A stretch of 49,032 nt of DNA from a virus, in IMG/VR virus record IMGVR_UViG_3300049255_000544, positions 1-49,032 of that record. One strand, written 5' to 3'. Positions 17,508-27,200 of this stretch are shown piece after piece. The notes below the pieces were generated by a model. It had not been told where the DNA came from and searched no databases. It saw only the letters and a list, made by a program, of their open reading frames with translations. The stretch's first letter is position 1. Each line of letters opens with the position of its first letter. Position numbers and translations under genes: made by a program.

Positions 17508-17909
17508 GTGCCCGGAAGCGTCCAGAATGCCGCGCCGTCCACGGTGCTCCCGGCAAGTCTGTCGCGCGCATTCGTTCACGAGCGCGCCTATCCTCTCATC
17601 GAGAACGAATATCGCAACGGGGAATCGCAGCGGTCGGTGCAGGCTACAACCAGCCGGAAGCGCTGGCGTCTTGCGAAGCGCCTCCCGCCGGCCCTGTTGC
17701 AGGAGCTTCGCGATTTTTACACCGCACGCGGAGGCCCGGCCGAGCCGTTCTACTTCTACGATCCCTACGAAACGAACCCGAAGTTCACTTCCGATCCCAC
17801 AGGCCAAGCGGTTGCGGGGCGATACACCGTGCGCTTCAACGGCGACTGGCAGCAATCGTCCGGCGCTGGACGCCTGGACGCGCAGATTGAACTGATCGAG
17901 CTGACGTAA
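17508..17909 (+). CDS. Minor tail protein (gpM-like)
   Basis: A 133-aa protein starting at GTG 17508. It contains AKRLPPALLQELRDFYTARG and FYFYDPYETNP, then a C-terminal strand (DAQIELIELT). This is the pattern of small tail-tip proteins (lambda gpM/DUF2460-like) that sit between the tape measure and the tip. It is followed without a gap by the large tail-tip gene, whose N-terminal 130 residues repeat the same outline. Confidence 0.7.
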   Translation: MPGSVQNAAPSTVLPASLSRAFVHERAYPLIENEYRNGESQRSVQATTSRKRWRLAKRLPPALLQELRDFYTARGGPAEPFYFYDPYETNPKFTSDPTGQAVAGRYTVRFNGDWQQSSGAGRLDAQIELIELT

Positions 17910-20900
17910 GTGCCCGACACCATCGGCAACATCACGGTCCCGGAGATCGTGCCGAGCGGCGTGTTCCCAATCACGCCCGACTACGGCTACGGGCACAGCA
18001 TCAAGCCCGATGTTGCGATTCATCAGTTCGGAAGCGGCAACGCAAAGATCGAGCAGCGATTTCTTCTCGGCAACGGCGCGAAGCGCTTTGTGGTCCGGCG
18101 GCAACGCCTGCGCGACGCCGATCGAATCGCCCTCCGCAACTTCTGGGAAGAGAATTACGGCCCCTACGGAGCCTTCACCTACAACGCTCCGAATGACGAC
18201 GGTAACGGCGCCACCGCCTACACCTGCCGCTTCGCCAACGAGCCTCTCTCCTGGGAGATGATCGCCGACCACGCCTGCACCGTCGGCGTCACGCTCATCG
18301 AAGTCCCCACCACCACTCCGGTCTACACGCTGAACTCCACCGTCACACGCTTCCCCAGCGACGCGCTCAAGACCGCCTTGCTGTCGCAGGTCCAGCAGGT
18401 GATCCCGCTCGTCAAGATTCAGCCTGTCGAACCTGGCTATCCCGCCATCTATCTCTCCGACCGCCGCTGCACCATCGGAACGCAGATCTACCTTCCGCGC
18501 CTGCTCGAATTCGACGGCATCTCGCAAGGCATCGGCAACGAGTCCGACGACGCGACGTTCACCTTCGGCAACGCCGATCGCGTGATGCGTGATCTCGCCA
18601 ACGACACCGACCTCTACCGCGCCGCGATCGAGTTCTCGCTGTTCCACGCCGGCACCGGCATCAAGCTCGATCTGTGGAAGGGCGATATCGTCAACTGGGC
18701 CTTCGACTCGGGTCCCGAGTTCAAGGTCACGGCCGCCGACGGCCTCTATGAGTTGAACCTCCCCTATCCCACGCGCAAGATCTCGCGCACGTGCTGGAAG
18801 CCGTTCAACGGCAGCGCCTGCCCGTTCGCAACCGCTGGCGCGCTCGACCTGATGCACTTCCCTTCAGCCGACGCCACGAAATGCGACAAGGGCTACGAAA
18901 CGCCAAACGGGTGCCTGGCGCACGGCATGAAGCGTTACTACGGTGGCGTGATCGCCGAGCCGCAGGGCGTTCGCATCAAGGACAATTCAACCGGCGTCTT
19001 TGGCTTTGGCCGCTCCACCATCACCAGCGTCTCGCTGATCGCCGACTCCATCTACGATCAGGTCGTGCCGGAGGTCTACACCGACTCTGACATGCCCGTG
19101 AACTGCAAGATCGCGGCGGGCCGCGACGAGAGCGATTTCTATGAAGCTCTGGGCTTGGTCGGCGAAGGGCCGCTCGGCGGATTCACGCCGCCGCACATGG
19201 AGGATCTCGACAACGACGGCACCGCCGAGACGTTCGTCGGGCACACGCTCGACGGCCAGGCGCACCACGGCTGGCCCACCAACAACTTCGGACTCCGCGA
19301 GTGCCTGGGCAGCGATCCCGCGGGCGCCGGCGACTGGTTCTCGCTCGATCAGTCGGGCAACATCACCAACGGCGACTGGCGCAAGGTCTTCTCCGGCAAC
19401 TCTACTTATAAGGACAACTTCGCCGCCGGGACCGCGTTCCTGGTGATCCGCCGCAGCGACGCCAAGGGACTGCAACTCTCGCAACCCGGCGATCACGCGA
19501 TGGTCGCCTCCGTCCGCAACGGCATGAGCGGCTGGATCTGGACGCCGCAACTCGCGCGCGTCTACGGGCTGCCCTTGACCAATCCTGTCTGGATCGCCAT
19601 CAACATGCTGCTTCGGGCGCGCGGCCTGCGCCTGGGCGCGGACGCCACCACCACGCAGCTCGACGCCGCCGAGCAGTTCTTCGATGTGCAAGCCGCGGTT
19701 GATGCGGCCGCGATCTGCGACCTCAGCGTCACGAAGCTGGTGGGCGAGGGTACCGAGACGCAGTTCAAGTTCCGCGGCGTGCTTCAGGAAGAGAAGCCCC
19801 TGCGCGACTGGCTCCAGGAAGTGTTGATGAACTGCCTGGGTTACTACACGTTCGCGTTCGGCAAGCTCAAGATCGGCATTCGCGAAAACTCCTCGGCGAT
19901 TGAGGCGTTCACCACCGGCAACATTCTCTTCAACTCCCTCCAGTTGGCTCCGCTGAAACCGGCGTTCAACCACCTGACCGCGAACTTCGCCGATCAGGAT
20001 TACCGCTTTGTCAACAACTCGATCACGGTTTACGACATCGACCACGCGACGCTCGTCGGCGGAGGCTCCGGGCCGCTGTTCCTGAAGTCGAACGTCAATC
20101 TCTCGGGAACGTCGTCGAAGTCGCAAGCGGGCCGGATCGTGAGCGTTCGCCTGCGCGAAGAGTTGGGCGGCATCACGCCCGCCGATTGGAAGAAGGCGCG
20201 CCAGTTGACGTTCCGCACCACCGTGCTGGCGCTCAACACCGAGCCGGGCATGGTGTGTTCGATGACGCATCCCGACATGCCGGACGGCTCGGGCGAGTTC
20301 CGCGTCACGTCGTGGCGGCTCAACAAGGACTTTTCGATCGACATCCAGGGCCGCACGACCACCGACTCGATGTACGACCTGGTGGACGGGCCGAAGCCCG
20401 CCGACGTGACGCCGGATCCGGTGCCCGAAGAGATCCTGATCGACATCGGGCCGCCGGGAGTGTTGAGCGGGACGCCCAAGCTCGGCGATTACGGAACGTT
20501 CGCGCTCGACAACATGACGGTCGCGCCGGATGCGACCGGCAACCTGAACATCAACGGAGCGCATGAAGTGACGTTGGCGCTTTACTATGTGGATGAACTG
20601 GCGACCGACCTCTGGGCTTCGATCGACGCGACGATCGATGATGCTACCGATCCGGTAACTATCGCCTGCACGGTGAACCCGGATACAAACCGTAGCTTCA
20701 AGGTCGGCGACTTCATTGTGTTCAACGACGAAACGGCGGACGCGAACAATCCTGGAAGGTGCTCTTATGAGTGCGCGCAGATCATCGGGCCGGGCGACCC
20801 CGGCGATGTTGTGCCGACCGGCGATTTTCAGTTACAGCGTGCTTACCCGGGAGTGCCCGCGGGCCAGGCGACGTTCGGCACTTTGCGCTGCGTGCATCTG

Positions 20901-21770
20901 GCGGGCATCTGCTTTTTCAAGCTCGACCAGAAGACGTTCACGTTCAGCGTGAAGAAGGGCTTCTTTCGCACGCCCGGCCTGCCCGCTCGTGTGGAAGCTA
21001 CGCTCCCGTCGGCCTGCGTCGTCGCCGCCGTCGCCGGCGTTGCGAACCACTTCGGCTACGGACCGTTCACGGTGTTTCCGCAGTCGCACCACAACGAGCC
21101 GCTCATGCCCGGCGACCGCACCTGCAACGGCGGCGCATACACATTCCAGATCCCCGGCCCGCTTGCGGTTCAGGAGAACGTCGCGATTCCGATGAAGGTC
21201 CAGGACGCCGCTTCGATCCGCTGCATCTACGCCTACGTGCAGCAGGGGACGACGGACGGGCAGTCGGCGTACCTGGTCAAGATCAGCCGCGACGGCGGCG
21301 AAACGTGGGAGCCGCTCGAATACATGGGCATCGCGCAGTCGCTGGCCACGGCGTTTAAGAACACCTACGACTTCCTGGTGCAGAACGAAGGCTACGGCCT
21401 GCCCGCCACGCGCCGGCTGCCTTACGATGATTTCGGGATCATCCTCGCGCAAGACGTCAGCGCGAGCGCCTCGCCGCAAACGATCCAGACGGCATCCTAC
21501 GGCGCGAACCGCCTGGGCCTCGAAGCCGGCAAGTTCGTCCACATCGATTTCGGCGGGGCGAACGGGGAGTACGTGAAGGTGATCGCCGTCGATCCGGACA
21601 ACCAGACCTTCGACGCGATCGTCACCCGCGACCATGTTCTCGGCGAACGCGTGCGTCCGACAATCTGGCCGACGGCGGTTTTGAATGAAGGCGATGATCT
21701 GGCGTTCGATATTCTGGCGGTGGCGTCGCCCGATCCGGGATCGGATCTGACGGTGGTGATACAAACCTGA
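17910..21770 (+). CDS. Tail-tip fusion protein (M-, L- and J-like parts)
   Basis: A 1286-aa protein starting at GTG 17910. Residues 1-135 resemble a gpM/DUF2460-type minor tail protein (RLRDADRIALRNFWEENYGP). Residues about 150-355 resemble gpL/BR0599 and hold four cysteines, C295, C304, C325 and C335. In lambda L the equivalent cysteines bind an iron-sulfur cluster. From about 470 on it resembles the J-type tip protein, which forms the baseplate hub and contacts the receptor, with fibronectin-like beta domains near the end. In lambda these are separate genes; here they form one chain. Domain borders are estimates. Confidence 0.8.
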   Translation: MPDTIGNITVPEIVPSGVFPITPDYGYGHSIKPDVAIHQFGSGNAKIEQRFLLGNGAKRFVVRRQRLRDADRIALRNFWEENYGPYGAFTYNAPNDDGNGATAYTCRFANEPLSWEMIADHACTVGVTLIEVPTTTPVYTLNSTVTRFPSDALKTALLSQVQQVIPLVKIQPVEPGYPAIYLSDRRCTIGTQIYLPRLLEFDGISQGIGNESDDATFTFGNADRVMRDLANDTDLYRAAIEFSLFHAGTGIKLDLWKGDIVNWAFDSGPEFKVTAADGLYELNLPYPTRKISRTCWKPFNGSACPFATAGALDLMHFPSADATKCDKGYETPNGCLAHGMKRYYGGVIAEPQGVRIKDNSTGVFGFGRSTITSVSLIADSIYDQVVPEVYTDSDMPVNCKIAAGRDESDFYEALGLVGEGPLGGFTPPHMEDLDNDGTAETFVGHTLDGQAHHGWPTNNFGLRECLGSDPAGAGDWFSLDQSGNITNGDWRKVFSGNSTYKDNFAAGTAFLVIRRSDAKGLQLSQPGDHAMVASVRNGMSGWIWTPQLARVYGLPLTNPVWIAINMLLRARGLRLGADATTTQLDAAEQFFDVQAAVDAAAICDLSVTKLVGEGTETQFKFRGVLQEEKPLRDWLQEVLMNCLGYYTFAFGKLKIGIRENSSAIEAFTTGNILFNSLQLAPLKPAFNHLTANFADQDYRFVNNSITVYDIDHATLVGGGSGPLFLKSNVNLSGTSSKSQAGRIVSVRLREELGGITPADWKKARQLTFRTTVLALNTEPGMVCSMTHPDMPDGSGEFRVTSWRLNKDFSIDIQGRTTTDSMYDLVDGPKPADVTPDPVPEEILIDIGPPGVLSGTPKLGDYGTFALDNMTVAPDATGNLNINGAHEVTLALYYVDELATDLWASIDATIDDATDPVTIACTVNPDTNRSFKVGDFIVFNDETADANNPGRCSYECAQIIGPGDPGDVVPTGDFQLQRAYPGVPAGQATFGTLRCVHLAGICFFKLDQKTFTFSVKKGFFRTPGLPARVEATLPSACVVAAVAGVANHFGYGPFTVFPQSHHNEPLMPGDRTCNGGAYTFQIPGPLAVQENVAIPMKVQDAASIRCIYAYVQQGTTDGQSAYLVKISRDGGETWEPLEYMGIAQSLATAFKNTYDFLVQNEGYGLPATRRLPYDDFGIILAQDVSASASPQTIQTASYGANRLGLEAGKFVHIDFGGANGEYVKVIAVDPDNQTFDAIVTRDHVLGERVRPTIWPTAVLNEGDDLAFDILAVASPDPGSDLTVVIQT

Positions 21771-21897
21771 GAGCCATTCGACCTCCATCGGCAGAGGAAT
21801 AGGCCTTCCCCCCGGGTGGCTCTAAATGTTGGCACCTAGTGCTCCGTCCGGCAGCTTTTGATACGCTATGTTTGCAAGGCGTTGTCGAAGGAGGGTT

Positions 21898-23469
21898 ATG
21901 GTCACCCTGCGCCGGATTCTATTTGCATCGCAGATCTTCATTGCGTTCGCGTTTGCCACAGAACCAGTGTATTTTGCTGGCACAGTCACGAACACGACGA
22001 ATGAAAAGCAACCGCAGACAGCGACCGCCGTTTTCGCGATCGATGGCGAGTCGTGTGTTGTGTACATCGCAGCACCGCTATACGGCTCAGGTGCTTGCTC
22101 TCTCGTCGGCTATGACAAAGAGAGCGGAAAGATTCAGTTGGTCTCGTATGGTCCGCTTATCACTATCAAGTGGACGGGTACCGTGAAGGACACGAGCATG
22201 AGCGGCTCCTACGAAATCGAATATCGTGGTCTACCTTCGCTTCCAGAGCGCGGTATCTTCCAATTTGTCGCCAAGGAAAAACCGGAGAAACCCCTGGCAC
22301 TTGGGGACGTGCTCGCATCGGAGGTTGTGAAATCCGGAGATACCGAGTTCGTGGTGTGGCTTGAACGAGACATGCTCTCCGTCCACCGGAAGGACGGGAC
22401 GTACGCTGGGCGTCGCGTGTTGCTCGACCAGAACATGAAGCCACTTGTGGTCATCGAGGATTATGCAAACGGCTCAACGTACCACCTTCCAGATAAGACC
22501 GAAGCTCTGCTTGAATGGGTGACAGACGGTAAGAGCGGGTACTACACGCAACCGAACGGTAACACAAAGAAGTATCTTGATCGATTCTTCCAGCCCACGG
22601 GATGGGTGAGCTTCGAGGCGGGGTCACAAACAATTTTCGCCCTCCAGAATACGGATGGCGTCGAATTGTTTGATAGCTCGCTTAAGTCCCTCGGCATCAA
22701 AAGCGGGAAGACCAACGCGGGCCGGATTTACTGGACGGCGACAAAGGACGGAATCACAGAATACCTTGACGAGTCGTTCAAGTCGCTCAACTGGTATTCC
22801 CTTGAGAGAGAAGGCCAAACATACTTCGCCCGCTTCGACCGCAAGAAGAAAGTGAAGCTGTACGACGCGAATCTCAAAGAAATTCGGCTTCCCAAGAAGG
22901 AGGGATTCTGGACGCAGTTCGCTCGTGGGTTTGCCACCGGCATGGCAGCATATGGTCAGGCTCTTCAAGCCCAGCAGGCGCAGCAAGCTGCGGCCCAGCG
23001 TACTTACGGCTACGCAAACTCTAACGCCTACCCGGCGTATCAACCATACGGTCAGACTTCACTACCTTCGACAAGCTACCAGCAGACTACATCAGTATCC
23101 CCATCGCTCAGTTTTTCAAACACGTACACTTCCACAGGCCAGTCTTATTCGACGACCACCCAGCGGCTCGGAAGCTTCACATACTCAAACACCTTCGGGT
23201 CCAACGGGTATCAGGCGTCCTCAACGACTCAGAGGCTTGGCGCATTTGATTACACGAGCGGTTTTTCAAGCAACGGCGCATTCTCGGGTAACTCGCAGCG
23301 AATCGGAAGCTTTGAATACTCTAACCTCGCAACGCCAGCCGGAAACTGGAACGGGACTAGTCAGCAGATTGGCAACTTCACGTACCATAATTTCACCGGA
23401 CCCAATGGGCAGATGCTAAACGGAACTTCACAGAGGATCGGGAACTTCATTTACACCAACATTCAGTGA
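21898..23469 (+). CDS. Secreted protein with C-terminal QRIGNFxY repeats
   Basis: A 523-aa protein. The ATG at 21898 follows AAGGAGGG and gives a clear signal peptide (RRILFASQIFIAFAFA, cleavage expected near residue 20). There is also an in-frame ATG at 21868. The body shows repeated short units of the kind DGxxEYLDESFKSLNW that may form a beta propeller-like or MORN-like fold. A Gln/Ala-rich stretch (355-370) is followed from about 420 by five repeats of 20-24 residues with the consensus (S/T)Q(R/Q)(I/L)G(S/N/A)FxY. No family is recognised. Lower third-position G+C and location between tail-tip and fibre genes mark it as cargo, perhaps a surface or exclusion factor of the lysogen. Confidence 0.7.
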   Translation: MVTLRRILFASQIFIAFAFATEPVYFAGTVTNTTNEKQPQTATAVFAIDGESCVVYIAAPLYGSGACSLVGYDKESGKIQLVSYGPLITIKWTGTVKDTSMSGSYEIEYRGLPSLPERGIFQFVAKEKPEKPLALGDVLASEVVKSGDTEFVVWLERDMLSVHRKDGTYAGRRVLLDQNMKPLVVIEDYANGSTYHLPDKTEALLEWVTDGKSGYYTQPNGNTKKYLDRFFQPTGWVSFEAGSQTIFALQNTDGVELFDSSLKSLGIKSGKTNAGRIYWTATKDGITEYLDESFKSLNWYSLEREGQTYFARFDRKKKVKLYDANLKEIRLPKKEGFWTQFARGFATGMAAYGQALQAQQAQQAAAQRTYGYANSNAYPAYQPYGQTSLPSTSYQQTTSVSPSLSFSNTYTSTGQSYSTTTQRLGSFTYSNTFGSNGYQASSTTQRLGAFDYTSGFSSNGAFSGNSQRIGSFEYSNLATPAGNWNGTSQQIGNFTYHNFTGPNGQMLNGTSQRIGNFIYTNIQ

Positions 23470-23532
23470 TCAGGTGTTATCGAAACGTTGACGTGTGCCC
23501 GACAGTAACGCTTACACGGGCTTAATACTGGG

Positions 23533-24249
23533 ATGACCACCGACGAATTACGTGCACTGCTAAAAGAGCGGAACGTCAATTTTTCTGAGAAGGGCGTTCA
23601 GGGTGGCACCAGATTTGACTGCAAGTCTGGTGAGATCTTCAACGTTTTCTCTACGGGGAAGATGTCGTTCCAAGGGAAGCACGATACTTCCCTCGCTCAA
23701 GAAATCAGAAGTCGGTACGAGGACGGTATACCGAATGCGGATCGGCCAAGGGAGGCAAGCGTTCTTCCGCCTGTCGCGGCTCCAGTTACTGCTCGTCCCG
23801 TATTCATCGTGTACGGGCACGATACAGCGGCACGAGACCAGCTGGAACTCATTCTTCGCCGCATGCGTGTCGATCCGATAATCCTCGGGAATCTTCCCGC
23901 TGCAGGCGACACGATTATTGAAAAGCTGGAGCGGTATCTCGGTGAACACGGGAATGTCGGCTTCGCCTGTGTGCTGCTCACACCGGACGATGAAGGTCAT
24001 AAGGCTGGGATGACTGAAGAAAAGAAGTATCGTGCTCGACAGAACGTGGTCTTGGAAATGGGCATGGTGTTGGCACGCCTCGGCCGCAAATACGTCGCCA
24101 TACTACATAAGCAGTCCGTGGAACTCCCGAGTGACATCGCAGGGTTGCTATACATTCCATTTGTTGAGCGCGTAGACGAAGTTAAGGCCCGCTTGTTCAA
24201 CGAACTCCGCGAGGCCGGCTATGACCCCGACGTAGCTTCGCTCAACTAA
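23533..24249 (+). CDS. TIR-domain protein with RNase HIII-N-like domain
   Basis: A 238-aa protein. Residues 88-225 form a TIR-like domain of the predicted nucleotide-binding/CAP12 type (FIVYGHD at 91-97, then ARQNVVLEMG, with the likely catalytic Glu175). TIR domains of this family cleave NAD+ in anti-phage signalling systems. Residues 1-60 (GTRFDCKSGEIFNVFSTGK and FQGK) resemble the TBP-fold substrate-binding domain at the N-terminus of RNase HIII, which grips RNA/DNA hybrids. So a nucleic-acid sensor joined to a NADase is plausible. Possible promoter: TTGACG at 23488 and TTACAC at 23512, 18-bp spacer, weak. The enzyme activity and the N-domain assignment are inferred. Confidence 0.8.
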   Translation: MTTDELRALLKERNVNFSEKGVQGGTRFDCKSGEIFNVFSTGKMSFQGKHDTSLAQEIRSRYEDGIPNADRPREASVLPPVAAPVTARPVFIVYGHDTAARDQLELILRRMRVDPIILGNLPAAGDTIIEKLERYLGEHGNVGFACVLLTPDDEGHKAGMTEEKKYRARQNVVLEMGMVLARLGRKYVAILHKQSVELPSDIAGLLYIPFVERVDEVKARLFNELREAGYDPDVASLN

Positions 24250-24293
24250 TCCGTATCATTCTAGCTGCCAGTTCGAACCCCCCAGGGCGATCT

Positions 24294-27200
24294 TTGGAGC
24301 CCCTCCACATCTTCGACCCGCGCCGGACCATGCATGTCCAAGGCTTCTCCGGCCGCGCCGCGACGACCACACTCCACGACGCCAGCGAAACCGGTGTCTC
24401 CATCTCGGGCATCTTCCAGGCCGCCGAGGATTTCGCCGTGCTCGGCCTGTGGAGCGCTTACGACTACTTCAATCACCTGCGCCTGAAGCCGCTGCCGCGC
24501 ACGGATCTGTCCGGCCTCACGCTGGAGTTCGACATCGAATACGATCACGCGCTCGATGGAGCCATGCGCCTGGACGCCGCCAAGTATCCGTCCGTCTCCT
24601 GGGATGCGATGACGTTCGTCACCGGCACGGGCGAGATCCATGAGGTGCGCCTTCTCGAGCACGCCACCGCAATCTCCGGCGGCGAAACGCCGGCTTCCTG
24701 CACGTTCGAGGCAACGGGCGTCGCGCCCTACTACGGCATCGACTACCTGCACCTCTATTTCCGCGACACGCGCTACACCGTGGCCCATACCGACTGCATC
24801 GTCGAAACGCAGTTGACCGCCGACGTGACGGCGTCGGCATCCGCGCAAAACATACCGGTGGCCGCAACGCAGGGGATCGAGGCCGGCGACTACGTCTACA
24901 TCGAGCGGACCGGCGCTAACGAAGAACTGGTGCGCGTGCTGGCGGTCGGCATGGGTACCATCCAGTGCGTCGTGACCATCAATCACCCTTCAGGCAGCTT
25001 CGTGACACTCCAGGTCGGCGCGAAGCACGTTCTAGGGAAGATGGCCGCAATCATCAACCAAGCGGGCGACCCAGTAGCAGGGCGGTTCGGACCGGACCAA
25101 TCCTCCGTGATCGAAGCGAGCGCGTCAGCGGTCTCTCCAGCCTCGGCCACGCTACAGCTTCAGTTCGTGACGCCCGCGTTGCCCGCTGCACGTTACGGCA
25201 AGCTCGGCAACCTGGACCGTGTGCTGGTCACCTCCGGGCACGTGGATGCCGCGCCGCCTGATTCACCGGGAACGCAGCAACTCGACTGGGCCGGCGGGAC
25301 CGGCACGTCGCGGCGGTTCGCGGGCGGCGACAACGACACGAAGTACCGCATCACGCTGGATTTCACGCAGCCGCTGCTCGACAAGGCGGGCAACACGGTG
25401 CCGATGAACGACTGCTGCAAGATCTACATGGTCTTCGCGCCGCGTTTCGAGGCTACGGAAGAGGAACTCGAAGACGGCTGTTCCCTTACCGCCGGCGTGA
25501 ACGCCAGCGATACCGTCTGGACTGTGGATGACACGTCGAAGCTCACCGGAGGCCGCTACTTCATCGGATCGCCAACGAGCGAAGAGCGCGTGCGGCTCGT
25601 CTCAGTGGACTCGGCGACGCAGATCACGGTCGAGCGCCGGTATCAAGGCTCAGCGGCCGGGTCGTGGCCTTCGGGCACGCGAATGAAAAAGGTCTCGCCG
25701 GTGAGCGGGTTTTCGTCGGACGTGGAGTGGAGCTGCACAATCTCCAACATCGCGGTTACCGGCGATGCTTCCCTCAAAGTCGGTGGCGGCGCGCCGCGCA
25801 TCGAAGAATCGGACGCGCGCTGTACATTCACGGGTTTTTGGGAGAGCTACAAGTACGGCGCGGGCTGGCCGTCGCAATGGTGGTCGATGGGCCACGCGAA
25901 GCGTACGGTCACCGGCCAGGTGACGATCCGCTACAACTACGCGAGTGCGCACGATCTCTACATCGGAACGTTCCTCAGCACGGACGCCGGCGAGATCGCA
26001 GTTTCTGTCGATGGCGACGCCGCGACCGTCCACAACCTCTATCTCGACGAGTATGGAGGCACCACCGCGAACCTGCGCTTGCGTTCGGGCGTAACCGCGG
26101 GCACGCACACCGTCACCATCACGGCCAGCGGCGGGTATTTTTACTTCGATTACTTGTGGCCACTCGAACCACAGGATGTGCCCGATCCGCCGCAGGAATA
26201 CAGCGACGTGTCGCTCGCCATCGACTTCGATACCGACCACGGCTACAAGAAGCCTCCCGCCTGGCACGCGTGGCAGTTGCACAAGCTCGGCTTCCAGGGA
26301 CACGCCGACGTGTACATGGGCGTGTTCTGGAACAACAAACGCCGGCGCGTGGACGCGAGCTACCCCTACGCCACGGTCGCCTTTTCGGGCACGCCCGCGC
26401 CCGGCGACGTGGTTTCGATCTCGATCGGCGGCACCACCATCGCGCACGCGATCGGCTACGGCGAATCGTTGCAGCAGATCGTGAGCCACATGCGCGCGAC
26501 GATCAACGGGATGTTCGCCGGTGTCTGGGCCGATGATAACTTCGGATCATCTACAGCGCTGCGGATTCAATCGAAGGCTCCAGGCTACACGTTCACCGGC
26601 GTCGCCGTCAGCGCGCCGAACTCGGTGACTCTCACGCTCGATGATCACTTGGGCACGGCAGGAGCCGAGGGCGATTGGGAGATGATCGATTCCGTCTCGC
26701 CCGTGATGACCGAGGGCGCGCGGAAGTGGATTCGAGATCTTGCCGCGCAGTTTCAGGCCTCCGGAATCCAGGCGTCCTTCGCGTTCTCGATGGAAGTCTA
26801 TCGCCCGCCTGCCGAAATGGCCGCGCGCTACTGGGACGGCGCGCCGGTCGATCTTCCGGTCCCATCGACCCAAATGCACTTCGGCTCGCGTGTGCGCGCG
26901 TATCTCAAGCAGATGTACGAGGAGTGCGCCGACGAGATCGCGGCGGCGGGCCTGCCGGTGATCCTCCAGTTCGGCGAAACGCAGTGGTGGTATTTTCCGA
27001 ACGCGTCGGGCATGCCCTACTACGACGACGAAACGAAGGCCGCGTTCGAAGCCTTGTACAGCCGCCCGATGCATCACTTCGTTACCAACACCGATGATCC
27101 CACCGACGACATCGAGACCGCCGATTTCCTGCGCGACCGCATCTGGGCCTACTGCCAGGAAGTGATCGCGTATGTGCGGCAGTCGCATCCGGGCGCAGTC

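Noticed and set aside
18987-20564. Minus-strand frame of 525 codons opposite the tail-tip gene
   Set aside because: Composition of an antisense shadow in G+C-rich DNA; no motif.
23160-23469. Regular repeats that could suggest a CRISPR array
   Set aside because: The repeats are coding (20-24-aa protein repeats), imperfect at DNA level, and have no unique spacers of constant length.
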